A stretch of DNA of 64,000 bases from Verrucomicrobiaceae bacterium (GCA_024232965.1 JACKQF010000001.1:806001-870000); one strand, 5' to 3'; positions 19,173 through 28,394 are shown, numbered from the stretch's first letter. Translations and numbers: made by a program. Notes: a model not told the origin generated them from the sequence alone.

Positions 19173-20681
19173 TTATTTGCCTGCTTTGGCTTCGGAATCG
19201 AGCAGGGCTTTGAAGGGGGCACCGCCGTTTTGGGCGGCGGTGATGTAGAGGGTCATGGCTCTGAGGTGCTTTACGAAGAGGCCGGCGTCGATCTTCTTTT
19301 CATCCAGCCAGAAGCCCTGTCGGGTGAGGGTGCTGAGGGCGGTATTGACCTTGGGGATGAGGCTTTTGGCTTCTTTGGCCCACTTGCGGGGTTCGGTGGG
19401 GCCGGCGCGACCGATGAGCATGGTCTCGCGACCTTTGGCGATGGTGGCGGTCACTTGATCGAGGTCCTTCTGATAGTCGTCGTCGGTTTTGAAGCCGTAG
19501 TGGGTGGGGAGATCGGTGTCTTCGTAGGTGAGCTGGTAGCTCTTCTGTTTGCAGTAGAGGGGCTTGTTGGTCTGGAGCTCGTAGAAGCGTGCCCAGCGTC
19601 CGTCGGGGAGTTTGCTGCGCTGAAACCAGGCCATGACTTCGGGGACGGGGGCGAGCCATTTTTCATCGCCCGTGGCGATCCAGAGTTCGACGAGGGTGCG
19701 GAGGGCGCCGAGGCTTTCGACGGAGGAGATGGCGGGCGGTTCAAACTTGCGGGCCCAGACGGGCTGCATGTCGCGATCATACTGCTGCGCCCAGGCTGGC
19801 TGTGGGGCGGGCATGCGGGCGAGTAGGAGGAAGTCGCCGAGTTTCTCTGCGGCTGCGAGGTAGCGGGGGTCGTGATCGAGCGCATGGGCGCGGAGCAGGA
19901 GGCGCATGACCCAGTAGAGATTGCCGTCGTTGAGGGTGTAATGCGGGGTGTAGTCGATATTGGGCCAGATGTGCAGCCAGTCCTTGGGATAGTTGGCTGG
20001 TTTGACGGGGGCGGTGGGATCGGCTGGGCCGCGGTAATGCTGTGGCCAGCCGCCATTCATTTCCTGGGCAGCGAGGAGGCCGTCCATGCCAAACTTCAGC
20101 GCGGCCTGGAGGTCGGCATCGCTTTTTCCGGGCTCGGTGTGGGCGAGTTCGAGGAGGAAGAGCAGGGCAGATTGGGTCTTGTTATCATCCAGGGTGGAGG
20201 CGGCGTGTCGGCTGCCGGGCTCGGTTTCGCCAGCAAGGAGATCGCGGCGGAAGTGATACTTCACGGCGCGGCGGGGATCGAAATCGAAGTCGCTATCCCA
20301 GCCGCCGGTGGAGAGCTGGCACCAGATGAGGCATTGGGCGGCCTCGTTTGCTGCCTGGAGGTAGAGCGGGTCCTTCGTCGCCCGCCAGGCCTCAAGGAAA
20401 CACAGGCCCATGGCCGGTGTGCCTGGAGGCTGGATCATGATGAGGGTGGGCGAGGAGTGGTTCTCCCCCTGGGCGGTACTGATGTCCTGGGGCCAGGACC
20501 AGGCGTAGCCGCCGTTGAAGGAAACGTAGCGACGATAGGCCGTCGCTGCCTTCTTCATGGCGGCGGTGACGGTCTCGATCTGCGGGATCCTGGGCGCAGG
20601 GGCCTTCTTTTCTGCGGGGGCTGGGGTTTGCGCGAAAGCGCTGATGCCGATGCAAGCAATGAGGAAGGCGAACGAGCGCAT
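19173..20681 (-). CDS. Secreted pectate lyase (PL10-type)
   Basis: Cleaves pectic polygalacturonate by beta-elimination outside the cytoplasm. A short signal peptide (SFAFLIACIGISAFA) is followed by a 480-residue (alpha/alpha)-barrel domain. Family blocks are NGGYAWSWPQD, QLSTGGWDSDFDFDPR, STLDDNKTQSAL, MNGGWPQHYRGP, YTLNDGNLYW, and near the end the RWARFYELQTNKPLYC and LTYEDTDLPTHYGF runs. The length of 502 residues is normal. It lies 6 bp downstream of argS, so it may be read from the same transcript, an unusual pairing. A fragment of its 3' end is duplicated at 17425-17462. Confidence 0.88.
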   Translation of the reverse strand: MRSFAFLIACIGISAFAQTPAPAEKKAPAPRIPQIETVTAAMKKAATAYRRYVSFNGGYAWSWPQDISTAQGENHSSPTLIMIQPPGTPAMGLCFLEAWRATKDPLYLQAANEAAQCLIWCQLSTGGWDSDFDFDPRRAVKYHFRRDLLAGETEPGSRHAASTLDDNKTQSALLFLLELAHTEPGKSDADLQAALKFGMDGLLAAQEMNGGWPQHYRGPADPTAPVKPANYPKDWLHIWPNIDYTPHYTLNDGNLYWVMRLLLRAHALDHDPRYLAAAEKLGDFLLLARMPAPQPAWAQQYDRDMQPVWARKFEPPAISSVESLGALRTLVELWIATGDEKWLAPVPEVMAWFQRSKLPDGRWARFYELQTNKPLYCKQKSYQLTYEDTDLPTHYGFKTDDDYQKDLDQVTATIAKGRETMLIGRAGPTEPRKWAKEAKSLIPKVNTALSTLTRQGFWLDEKKIDAGLFVKHLRAMTLYITAAQNGGAPFKALLDSEAKAGK

Positions 20682-20687
20682 GAGAAA

Positions 20688-22439
20688 CTACATCCTTTCA
20701 GTGGTCTGAATGCCGAGGAGATTGAGCCCCTGCTTCAGCACACGGGAGGTGGCCTGGCAGAGCGTGAGCCGGGTATCGCGTGTGATGCCGGTGGAGTTCA
20801 GCACGTGGCAGGCCTCGTAAAAGCTGTGGTAACAATCCGCCAACTCGAAGAGGTAGGTGGCGAGGGTGTTCGGGCGATGATCGATGAGGATATCGTGGGT
20901 GGCCTCGGCAAACTGCGCCAGCTTCATGGCGAGACCCCGCTCTGCATCCTCGGTGATCTGCAGCGCTGCGGGCATGGCGAAGTCCTCCCCCAGCTTGCGG
21001 AAGATGGCGCGGGTGCGGACGTAGGCGTTGATGAGGTAAGGCGCGGTATTGCCCTGGAGGCTGAGCATGCGATCCCAAGCGAACTTGTAATCGGTCATGC
21101 GGTTCTGGCTGAGCTCCGCATACTTCACCGCACCGCAACCGATGATGCGGGCGATCTCCTCCAGCGCGTCTCCGCTGAGGCTCGGATCTTTTTCGGCGGC
21201 AGCGGTGCGGGCGCGGTCGATGGCTTCATCGATCACCTCCAGGAGGCCGACGGTCTCGCCGCTGCGGGTTTTGAACATCTTGCCGTCTTCGCCTTGGATG
21301 CTGCCAAAGGCGACGTGCACGAGTTTCACATCGATGCCGCGACGCTGGGTCACGGCGATGATGTGGCGGAAGTGGAGCTGCTGGGGCTGGCCGACGACGT
21401 ACCAGATCTCGTCTGCCTTCCACTCGTTGATGCGGTAGTCGATGGTGGCGAGGTCGGTGGTGGGATAGAGGAAGCCGCCATCGGATTTGCGCACGATGCA
21501 GGGCGCGGCCTTCCATTCGTCCTTGTCACGAGTGAGGAAGGGGTCCTCCTCTGGCTTCACGCTGCCATCGCTGAACACGACGACGGCGCCCTCGCTGACG
21601 CTAGCGATGCCTTTGGCGAGGAGGTCATCGACGAGCGGTCCCAGCGCGTCGTTGTAGTAGCTCTCGCCCAGGGCGTAATCAAAGGTGACGCCGAGGGTGT
21701 CATAGACTTTGTCGAGTTGGATCATCGTCAGGCGGACGCACTCGGTCCAGATGGCGTGGTTTTCGGCATCGCCCTGCTGGAGTTTGACGAGCTCTGCCTT
21801 GCAGACTTCGCGCAGGCTTTCGTCGTCCTTGGCGGCGGCATTGATGATCTTGTAAACGCGCACCAGTTCGTGAATGGGGTCTTTTGCCAGTGCGTCGTGA
21901 TCGAGCAGGGTCTTCCAGCCGTGGAGGATCATGCCGAACTGGGTGCCCCAGTCGCCGATGTGATTGTCCGTAGTGACGTGGTGGCCGAGGAAGCGCGCGA
22001 CACGTGCGAGGCTATCGCCGATGAAGGTGCTGCGGATGTGGCCGACGTGCATGGGCTTGGCCACGTTGGGAGCGCTGAAGTCGATGACGATGTTGCGCGG
22101 CTCTGTGACGGTGGGGACGCCAAAGCGATCGCTCTGGCAGATGTCGCAGAGGTGGGATTGCAGGGCGGGCTTGCTGATGGTGAAGTTCAGGAAGCCGGGG
22201 CCATCGACGCTGATTTTTTCGCAGAGATCATCGACCTTCAGATGGTCTGCAATGGTCTGGGCGAGTGCGCGCGGATTGGTGCGGAGGTGCTTCCCCAGCG
22301 CCATGGCTGTGTTGGACTGGTAATCGCCAAAGCGGGTGTCTGAGGCAAGGACGACGGAGGGAGCGAAGCCCTCTGGGATCTCAATCTGGGCGGAGGTAAA
22401 GGCGTCGAGCAGACGCTGGGTGAGCTGGGAGCGAAACAT
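20688..22439 (-). CDS. argS: Arginine-tRNA ligase
   Basis: Charges tRNA-Arg. Class I synthetase of 583 residues with the N-terminal Add-1 domain. The HIGH-type motif is in NVAKPMHVGHIRSTFIGDSL (about residue 125), the catalytic WGTQFGM block follows, and the C-terminal anticodon-binding domain begins around SLQGNTAPYLINAYVRTRAI. As is usual for ArgS, there is no canonical KMSKS; a FKTRSGETV run occupies that place. It follows the pal gene by ~30 bp on the same strand. Confidence 0.96.
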   Translation of the reverse strand: MFRSQLTQRLLDAFTSAQIEIPEGFAPSVVLASDTRFGDYQSNTAMALGKHLRTNPRALAQTIADHLKVDDLCEKISVDGPGFLNFTISKPALQSHLCDICQSDRFGVPTVTEPRNIVIDFSAPNVAKPMHVGHIRSTFIGDSLARVARFLGHHVTTDNHIGDWGTQFGMILHGWKTLLDHDALAKDPIHELVRVYKIINAAAKDDESLREVCKAELVKLQQGDAENHAIWTECVRLTMIQLDKVYDTLGVTFDYALGESYYNDALGPLVDDLLAKGIASVSEGAVVVFSDGSVKPEEDPFLTRDKDEWKAAPCIVRKSDGGFLYPTTDLATIDYRINEWKADEIWYVVGQPQQLHFRHIIAVTQRRGIDVKLVHVAFGSIQGEDGKMFKTRSGETVGLLEVIDEAIDRARTAAAEKDPSLSGDALEEIARIIGCGAVKYAELSQNRMTDYKFAWDRMLSLQGNTAPYLINAYVRTRAIFRKLGEDFAMPAALQITEDAERGLAMKLAQFAEATHDILIDHRPNTLATYLFELADCYHSFYEACHVLNSTGITRDTRLTLCQATSRVLKQGLNLLGIQTTERM

Positions 22440-22468
22440 GACTGGAAAAAACGGGGAAACGTGGGGAC

Positions 22469-23008
22469 CTACGGAGCGGGTGCTGCCGTGGTGTTGGCCT
22501 CTGCGGAGGCAGCCTCTGCGGGCGATGGTGCGTCTGAGTAGATGACGACGACGCCGGAGGTGGGGCCAGTGGGGGCGAAGTCGCTGCCGACGCCGCAGGT
22601 GAGGAGGTTGGCGGGCTCTACGCCGAGCATGATGAGCTGCTGCCGGACGCCCTGCGCGCGGCGCTCGGATAGGGAGCGCGCGTGATCTTTGGGGAGGTCG
22701 GGGCTTGCGTAGCCGACGATGAGGTACTGCTTTTTGTCTTCGATCGCACGCTTGGCGAAATTTTGCAGGGCGACGCGGTGCCTGCCGCTGACATTGTAGC
22801 TATCGCCAGGGAAGGTGAGGGAGGGAATCGCGGGCTTGAGCTTTGGGTCAGTCGGCGAAGGGTAACCCTGAGTGGAGCCGAGCGCATAGACGACCTCCGG
22901 TTTTGGCTCCGAAAGAAAGGGGACGTTGGCACACTGCGTCAGGGCCGAGGCGCTGAGCAGGGTGAGAGCTAGGCGGGAGATTTGGATGGGCAACCAGGGC
23001 GCGTTCAT
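22469..23008 (-). CDS. pal: Peptidoglycan-associated OmpA-like lipoprotein (Pal)
   Basis: Outer-membrane lipoprotein that anchors the envelope to peptidoglycan and partners TolB. The signal ends in a lipobox-like ALTQC (Cys about 26). The OmpA-like domain follows, with LIVGYASPDLPKDHARSLSE and RRAQGVRQQL, the peptidoglycan-binding helix. A short Ala/Glu/Pro tail ends the protein. The ATG overlaps the tolB stop by 4 bp (ATGA), as expected for a coupled tolB-pal pair. At 179 residues the size is normal. Confidence 0.85.
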   Translation of the reverse strand: MNAPWLPIQISRLALTLLSASALTQCANVPFLSEPKPEVVYALGSTQGYPSPTDPKLKPAIPSLTFPGDSYNVSGRHRVALQNFAKRAIEDKKQYLIVGYASPDLPKDHARSLSERRAQGVRQQLIMLGVEPANLLTCGVGSDFAPTGPTSGVVVIYSDAPSPAEAASAEANTTAAPAP

Positions 23009-24228
23009 TTCATCCAGTTGGGTTCACTGATCTCGCCGAAGTTCGTGATCAGGGCCTTGCGATGGCCGGTTTGCAAGTCGTGGCGGTAGAGGTCGCCATT
23101 TTGGATATAGACAAGGAAGCGGCCGTTAGCGCTCCAGGACGGGTGTCTGGCATCGCCAGCGATGACCTGGGACCGTCCGTTGGGATAATCGCGCACGACG
23201 ACGGAGAGCTTGCCCCGGGTGCGCGCGGTGAAGACCACCTTCTTCCCGTCCGGTGACCACTCGGGATCAGTGGCGTAGCGGTAGCCGCAGTTCCATTGGA
23301 AGAGAGTGGTGGTGTTTTCTTTTTCACCGAGATCGGCAACGAAGAGTCGCGGGCCTTTGCCTTCATCGAGGGAGAAGATCAGGCGCTTGCCATCGGGATG
23401 CCATGAGGGGCTGGAGGGGACGCCGGTGGTCTCGCTGAGGCAGGAGGCGGAGTTGGTATTCAGGTCTGAGATAAAGAGCTCGGGATTGCCGAGGAAGCTC
23501 ATGATCATCGCCAACCGGGAGCCTTCGGGGGAAAAGCTGGCACCGAAGCTGGCACCGGGCGTGTCCGTGATGACGCGCTCCCACCCGCCGGTGAGGTCCA
23601 TCAGGACGACGGCAGGAAAGCCGGTGCGGTAGCTGGTGAAAGCCAGCATGGTGCCATCGGAGGCCAAGGCTGGGGAGACGGCACCGAACCGATGCCGGGT
23701 GAGTTGCTGGATGTTTTGGCCTTCGGAATCGCAGATGTGGATCTGCTTTCTGCCCGTGATGTCAGACACGAAGGTGATGCGACTGGTGGCGAGGCCCGGC
23801 TTGCCGGTGACGGTGTAGATGAGATCGTCTGCCAGGGCCTTGATGTTCTCGTCCAGACCAGGAGCCGCGTAGGTGCGCTCAAAGAGCGTCTTGCCAGCGG
23901 CATTGACCAGCTTGGCATCGACCTTACCTCCGACGGATCGTCCTGACACGGTGTACTCTGCGGTTTCATCGCCTTTGACGACGTAGAACTCGCGAGCGGT
24001 GAGGAGTTCCTTGCGCAGGGCGTCCCCAGCACTGCTACCGGATGCGCCTTCGAGGGCAGCGATCTTGATGCGTGGATTGTCGTCCACGGGCGGCAGGTTT
24101 GAGGCATCAGTGGCCTCTCCCTTTTGCCATGGCCAACGCCACGCCGCATCGGCGTGGTTAGCGCAGGTCAGCAGAATACCGACGAGGCAGAGGAGGTGGA
24201 TTGAGGATTTGAATTTGAGGTGGCTCAC
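23005..24228 (-). CDS. tolB: Tol-Pal system protein TolB
   Basis: Periplasmic beta-propeller that links Pal with the inner-membrane Tol complex. I take the start at GTG 24228-24226, which overlaps the previous stop (GTGA); the frame is open further but would run into that gene. Signal peptide: IHLLCLVGILLTCANHADA. An N-terminal TolB_N-type domain (LRKELLTAREFYVVKGDETA) precedes WD-like propeller blades such as SDITGRKQIHICDSEGQNI, SPEGSRLAMIMSF, SWHPDGKRLIFS and EWSPDGKKVVFTARTRG. The length is 407 residues. Confidence 0.9.
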   Translation of the reverse strand: MSHLKFKSSIHLLCLVGILLTCANHADAAWRWPWQKGEATDASNLPPVDDNPRIKIAALEGASGSSAGDALRKELLTAREFYVVKGDETAEYTVSGRSVGGKVDAKLVNAAGKTLFERTYAAPGLDENIKALADDLIYTVTGKPGLATSRITFVSDITGRKQIHICDSEGQNIQQLTRHRFGAVSPALASDGTMLAFTSYRTGFPAVVLMDLTGGWERVITDTPGASFGASFSPEGSRLAMIMSFLGNPELFISDLNTNSASCLSETTGVPSSPSWHPDGKRLIFSLDEGKGPRLFVADLGEKENTTTLFQWNCGYRYATDPEWSPDGKKVVFTARTRGKLSVVVRDYPNGRSQVIAGDARHPSWSANGRFLVYIQNGDLYRHDLQTGHRKALITNFGEISEPNWMK

Positions 24229-24896
24229 TCGACGAAAAACTTCAGGCTGCACTCGTAGCGCGCTTTTGGAAAACTTGAAGGGAGAGATTGAGGAATCTTT
24301 TTCACGAGCTTGCCCGCAGCCAAGACTGAGTCGTCCAGGTCCTGAGATCCTGATGGAGAGACGAGGTCAAAGGATTCGATATCCCCAGCGCGCGAGACGA
24401 TCACGCGAAGGACCGCTGTGCGCTGCTGCCGAGGCAGGCTCAGCGCGGCGGAGGAGGGGACCCAGTTCTTGTAGAAGGCCTCGTAGATCGCGTTATCGAC
24501 CTCGCTCATGTCCAGGCGACCACTGGTATTGCCGCCCGAAGTCGTCGTGGAGGTCTCGCGGCGCAGCATGATGTGGCGGTTGACCGTGACGGCGGGATTC
24601 GTGGCGGCGGGATTCGTGGCGGGTGATTGCGTTGCTGCTACCGGAGATGCGGGTGCCGGAGTTGCAAGGGGTTGATTGAGGATGGTGGAGGCAGGGGTGG
24701 ACGCGGACTTGGAAAACAGCAGCGTCGAGGTCGAGAAATCACCCGGTGCCAGCCAGAGCAGGTTTTCGTTGTCGGATTCCGAACCGATGGCGTTTGTCTG
24801 ATACCAGTACCACAGACCGCCTGCCAGCAGTCCGTGCACCAAGACGACCAGCCAAGTGCTGGCGCGGATGGGCTCAAGGCTGTGGCGTGCGGGCAT
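24225..24896 (-). CDS. TonB/TolA-like energy-coupling protein
   Basis: One membrane helix near the N-terminus (WLVVLVHGLLAGGLWYW), then a Pro/Ala/Thr-rich periplasmic linker, then a C-terminal TonB-like domain (RQQRTAVLRVIVSRAGDIES, SPSGSQDLDDSVLAAGKLV). It sits between tolR and tolB, so it probably takes TolA's place, carrying force from TolQR to the outer membrane. A TonB role for transport is less likely because no receptor gene is nearby. The start is 3 bp from the tolR stop. Confidence 0.82.
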   Translation of the reverse strand: MPARHSLEPIRASTWLVVLVHGLLAGGLWYWYQTNAIGSESDNENLLWLAPGDFSTSTLLFSKSASTPASTILNQPLATPAPASPVAATQSPATNPAATNPAVTVNRHIMLRRETSTTTSGGNTSGRLDMSEVDNAIYEAFYKNWVPSSAALSLPRQQRTAVLRVIVSRAGDIESFDLVSPSGSQDLDDSVLAAGKLVKKIPQSLPSSFPKARYECSLKFFVE

Positions 24897-24899
24897 GGG

Positions 24900-25313
24900 T
24901 TAGTGGCCGGATTCGGTGGTCTGGACGGCGGTGTGGATGATGCCGGTCTCGTGCATCAGGTCCATGATCTCCACGAGACGCTGCACCGAGAGATTGCGAT
25001 CAATGCGCACCAGGATGCCGACGTCCGGGCTATCCGCGACGAGTTTGCCGAGGGCACCGGCGAGATCTTCCCGGCGCAAGTTGCTGCCGCCGAGGCTGAC
25101 CTGGCCATCGGGCCGGACGGTTAGTTCGGTTTGGCGAGAGGGGGTGGGGCGAGCGGACTTGGCAGCAGGGAGATCCAGCGCCGTTTCCGGCTTGATGAGC
25201 GGAGCGGCCACCATGAAGACAAAGAGCAGCACGAAGACGAGGTCCAGCATCGGCGTCACGCTGATCTCTGTGACCAGGCGCAAAGAATGGGAGTGGTGAC
25301 GCGGGTGAGACAT
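24900..25313 (-). CDS. tolR: ExbD/TolR family proton-channel protein
   Basis: Inner-membrane partner of TolQ. A 137-residue protein with a single N-terminal helix, TPMLDLVFVLLFVFMVAAPL, that carries the expected Asp (MLDLVFVL) used in proton-driven energy transfer. The periplasmic domain has the common LTVRPDGQVSLGG and later VLIRIDRN-like ILVRIDRNLS blocks. Three bases separate it from tolQ, in the same operon. Confidence 0.9.
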   Translation of the reverse strand: MSHPRHHSHSLRLVTEISVTPMLDLVFVLLFVFMVAAPLIKPETALDLPAAKSARPTPSRQTELTVRPDGQVSLGGSNLRREDLAGALGKLVADSPDVGILVRIDRNLSVQRLVEIMDLMHETGIIHTAVQTTESGH

Positions 25314-25316
25314 CGG

Positions 25317-26173
25317 TTACTGCCGACGGGCGGCGATCTGGGGTTCTGCGGACATGGACATGCCCACTCCTGGGGCGCTGGAGAACGCCGCCGGCAGGGA
25401 TGGGGAGCCAAGGGAACCCAAGCTGGGCAGGGTGTCCTGGCCGTGGCGATGGTCCACGAAAAGGCGCTCCAAGATGCTGCCAAAATCGGCGGCGAAGCTG
25501 TCGAGCCGTGTGATCTGATCGCGGATCTTAGCCACGAGGAAATTGTAACCAAACATGCTGGGGATCGCTACCAACAGGCCGACAACGGTGGTCAGCAGAG
25601 CGGCAGCTAAGCCGGGGGCGAGGGCACGCAGGGTGGTGTCTCCATTTGAGGTCGCGATCCCGCCGAAGCTATCCATCACGCCCCACACGGTGCCGAGAAG
25701 GCCCAAAAAAGGGGCACCGCTGAGGGCGGTGGCCACGATGCTCATCCGGGATTCCATTTTCAGCGCAGCCTCGCCAACCGCGCGGTCCATCGCCTCGTGA
25801 ACGGCAGACATGGCGGCAGGGGAAATCCGGCCGGCCCCTTTCATCCGCTTTGCAAAGGTCGCGTCTGGTTCGTCGATGCCGAGGAGGTGGAAGCAGAGTT
25901 CCCGGCAGCCAGCGTTGTAGATGTGGTACATGGGTGAGCGCTCGTGGCGTTCACGCAGTTGGAATATGGACAAAGGGTGGAGGCTCTCCCCAGTGAATGT
26001 TGGAAATTGGCGTTGGACTGCCGGACCTTCGAGAGAAACCGGAACTTGCTGACCATCGTTGCCCAACTGGCAATGGAAAGCAGGCCGAGCACCGCGCAGA
26101 TGACAAGGCCAGACAGCGTGGAGTTTGAGAAACCAAATTGGAGGCCGGAGGCCAACAGCAGCGATTCGGGCAT
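25317..26173 (-). CDS. tolQ: MotA/TolQ/ExbB proton-channel protein (one frameshift)
   Basis: Forms the inner-membrane proton channel with TolR. The true N-terminus is in one frame (from ATG 26173, first helix STLSGLVICAVLGLLSIASW, then VSKFRFLSKVRQSNANFQ). The rest is in another: LSIFQLRERHERSPMYHIYN, then the family core ATALSGAPFLGLLGTVWGVM and LRALAPGLAAALLTTVVGLL. They join if one G is added to the G-run at 25988-25991 (minus strand CTGGGGAG), giving HSLGESLHPLSIF. An upstream extension in the second frame to 26213 has no membrane helix and is an artefact. First gene of the tol operon. Confidence 0.85.
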
Positions 26174-26214
26174 GGGTGACAGAGTGGCGAAAAAACTTCA
26201 CAGGGCAAAACAAA

Positions 26215-26240
26215 AGCGCAGGTCGCTGCCGACCTGCGCT
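26215..26240 (-). terminator. Rho-independent terminator after the TIGR04073 gene
   Basis: AGCGCAGGTCG and CGACCTGCGCT form an 11-bp stem with a 4-base loop. On the minus strand it is followed by TTTGTTTTG, so it most likely ends the gene at 26274-26696 and separates it from tolQ. Confidence 0.75.
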
Positions 26241-26273
26241 CGTGTATATTTCAAAGCAGACGAACCAAACCTG

Positions 26274-26696
26274 CTACCAACCCTGCACCCGGCTGTAATC
26301 TACTTGGGAGATGAAGCCGATTTGCGGGGAAAATTCGCCATAACCGAACCAAGGATCAATACGCTCTTTCCTGTAATAAGGTGGGCGGTAGGTGCCTTTG
26401 TAAGTTGGGAAAGGGAAGGTGACGACTTCGTAGATGCCGTAACCGACGCGGACGACGGAGCGCTTGCTGCCTTCGATAGCCATGTCTGCGAGCGCGCCAT
26501 GGGCACCGTTTTCGCGATTGCTACGGACCCAGGTATTGAGGACTTCGGCACCACCGTAGGTCAGGTTGGCCAAACCGCGGCTGAGCTTGCGGCTCCAGTT
26601 CCATTGATGTCCTGGAGGGGACTGAATGTCCGCTTGGGCGAAGCTTCCGAGAGTGAAGACGGCGACGGCTAGGGTGATGAGAGAGCGCTTTTTCAT
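26274..26696 (-). CDS. Exosortase system-associated protein, TIGR04073 family
   Basis: Secreted protein of 140 residues with a signal peptide (KKRSLITLAVAVFTLGSFAQA). The middle has the family's RKLSRGLANLTYGGAEVLNT run and the end has the FPFPTYKGTYRPPYYRKE and YSRVQGW parts. The family is defined by co-occurrence with exosortase/PEP-CTERM systems in Verrucomicrobiota and relatives; its molecular role is unknown. No exosortase gene is in this window. Own terminator at 26215-26240. Confidence 0.8.
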   Translation of the reverse strand: MKKRSLITLAVAVFTLGSFAQADIQSPPGHQWNWSRKLSRGLANLTYGGAEVLNTWVRSNRENGAHGALADMAIEGSKRSVVRVGYGIYEVVTFPFPTYKGTYRPPYYRKERIDPWFGYGEFSPQIGFISQVDYSRVQGW

Positions 26697-26838
26697 GAAG
26701 GTGAGTATGAGTTAGCCAATTTTTGGAGAAAATGGCAAGCACAATTCTTGGTTTTCCGCATTTTTTTCCACGCGATCTTGCTCATGTCGTCATGGTTTGC
26801 GTTGCTTCCTCATCTGTGATGCGTATCCAAGGACACCT

Positions 26839-27651
26839 ATGTGGCAGACCATCAAGACTTTTACGGACATCAAATTGGAAAAAACGGCGGACGGGATCGC
26901 CAAAATCACGATCAACCGACCCGAGGTGCGCAATGCCTTCCGCCCCCAAACGGTGAAGGAGATGCTGGAGGCCTTTGAGATCGTGCACGAAGATCGTGAT
27001 GTCGGCGTCATCATCCTGACCGGAGAGGGGCCGCTGGCCTTCTGCTCTGGCGGTGATCAAAAGGTGCGGGGCGATGCGGGTTACATTGGTGAGGATGGCA
27101 TCCCTCGACTGAATATCCTGGATGTGCAGAAGAAAATTCGCGGTTTGCCGAAGCCGGTGGTGGCAATGGTGGCCGGTTACGCGATTGGTGGCGGCCATGT
27201 GCTGCACGTTGTTTGTGATCTGACAATCGCTGCGGACAATGCGCGGTTTGGCCAGACGGGGCCCAAGGTGGGGTCCTTTGATGGCGGGCTGGGCTCCAGC
27301 TATCTGGCGCGGATCGTGGGTCAGAAAAAAGCGCGGGAAATCTGGTATTTGTGCCGTCAGTATGACGCGCAGCAGGCTCTGGAAATGGGATTGGTGAATA
27401 CCGTGGTGCCTCTGGATCAACTGGAAGAGGAGACGCTGAAGTGGTGCCGGGAAATGCTGGCGCACTCGCCCCTCGCGCTGCGCTGCCTGAAGGCGGCCCT
27501 CAACGCAGACTGCGATGGGCAAATGGGCCTGCTGGATCTCGCTGGCAATGCGACCCTGCTTTACTACATGAGCGAAGAGGCCAAGGAGGGGAAACAGGCC
27601 TTCGTGGAAAAGCGGGCGCCAGATTTCTCGAAGTTTCCTCGCGTGCCTTGA
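26839..27651 (+). CDS. menB: 1,4-Dihydroxy-2-naphthoyl-CoA synthase (crotonase family)
   Basis: Closes the naphthoquinone ring in menaquinone synthesis. Crotonase fold of 270 residues. The MenB-specific run AFCSGGDQKVRGDAGY is near residue 75, the oxyanion-hole block is VAMVAGYAIGGGHVL, and the catalytic block is GQTGPKVGSFDGGLGSSYLA. The start at ATG 26839 follows an AAGGA-like site (CCAAGGACACCT). No other men genes are adjacent. Divergent from the TIGR04073 gene. Confidence 0.93.
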   Translation: MWQTIKTFTDIKLEKTADGIAKITINRPEVRNAFRPQTVKEMLEAFEIVHEDRDVGVIILTGEGPLAFCSGGDQKVRGDAGYIGEDGIPRLNILDVQKKIRGLPKPVVAMVAGYAIGGGHVLHVVCDLTIAADNARFGQTGPKVGSFDGGLGSSYLARIVGQKKAREIWYLCRQYDAQQALEMGLVNTVVPLDQLEEETLKWCREMLAHSPLALRCLKAALNADCDGQMGLLDLAGNATLLYYMSEEAKEGKQAFVEKRAPDFSKFPRVP

Positions 27652-27725
27652 TGCGGTCGGGCTGTCGATGCCGATAGGTTTCGATGGCGGACTTCGTTTG
27701 ACCTTGGACACGATCTCACTGCCGA

Positions 27726-28394
27726 ATGCCTGCCCCTAGCTTGATTTCCGCCCGTGACCTACGCTTTGATTACGGCGGGGAGTCTTTTGCTCTCTCTGTG
27801 GATGCGGTGGAGGTGTCGAGCGGGCGGTCGTTGGGCCTTCTCGGGCCCAGTGGTGCGGGGAAGACGACGTTGCTGCGCCTTTTGACGGGACTACTGGTGC
27901 CTCGTGCTGGGAAGGTGTGGTTGGGGGAAACCGAGGTCTCCACACTGCAGGCAGGCATGGCGCGGCGATTCCGTCTGGAGCAGGTGGGGTTGGTTTTTCA
28001 AGACTTCGCGCTGCTGGATTACCTCACGGCAGGGGAAAATATCCTGCTGCCTGGCAAGTTTCTGAGCGGTGCCGTCGCTAGCGAGACCGAGAAGCGCGGG
28101 AGGGAGTTGGCGGAACGGATGGAGATCAAGGAACTGTGGAATCGGCCCGCCGTGCGGCTTTCCCAGGGTGAGCGCCAGCGTGTCGCGGTGGCTCGGGCAC
28201 TGGTGCAGAGGCCGAAATTTGTTTTTGCCGACGAACCCACCGCATCGCTGGATCCAAGGCGCCGCGAACTGGTCGCTGACGTGCTGTTTGACTACGCCAA
28301 GGAGGCGGGTGCGCCGCTGGTTTTCGTGACCCACGACTCAGCGCTGGTGGAGCGATTTGATGAAACTCTGCACGTGGAGGCGCTGATTCGATGA
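27726..28394 (+). CDS. ABC transporter ATP-binding protein
   Basis: ATPase of a two-gene exporter of the LolD/MacB type. A 222-residue protein with Walker A LGPSGAGKTTLLRLL, Q-loop VFQDFALLDYLT, signature RLSQGERQRVAVARAL and Walker B KFVFADEPTASLDPRRRE. The last 4 bp overlap the permease start (ATGA), so the two are made together. The substrate is unknown; LolD-like length and partner suggest lipoprotein release or peptide/antibiotic export. Confidence 0.92.
   Translation: MPAPSLISARDLRFDYGGESFALSVDAVEVSSGRSLGLLGPSGAGKTTLLRLLTGLLVPRAGKVWLGETEVSTLQAGMARRFRLEQVGLVFQDFALLDYLTAGENILLPGKFLSGAVASETEKRGRELAERMEIKELWNRPAVRLSQGERQRVAVARALVQRPKFVFADEPTASLDPRRRELVADVLFDYAKEAGAPLVFVTHDSALVERFDETLHVEALIR

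Noticed and set aside
19872..22343. 823-codon open frame on the plus strand
   Set aside because: It lies antisense to argS and the pectate lyase gene, both clear by motifs. Its product is a Gly/Ala/Asp-rich shadow without any motif.
25980..26213. Alternative N-terminus of TolQ from 26213 in the body frame
   Set aside because: It has no membrane helix, while the other frame gives a perfect TolQ first helix. The frame change in the G-run explains the data better.
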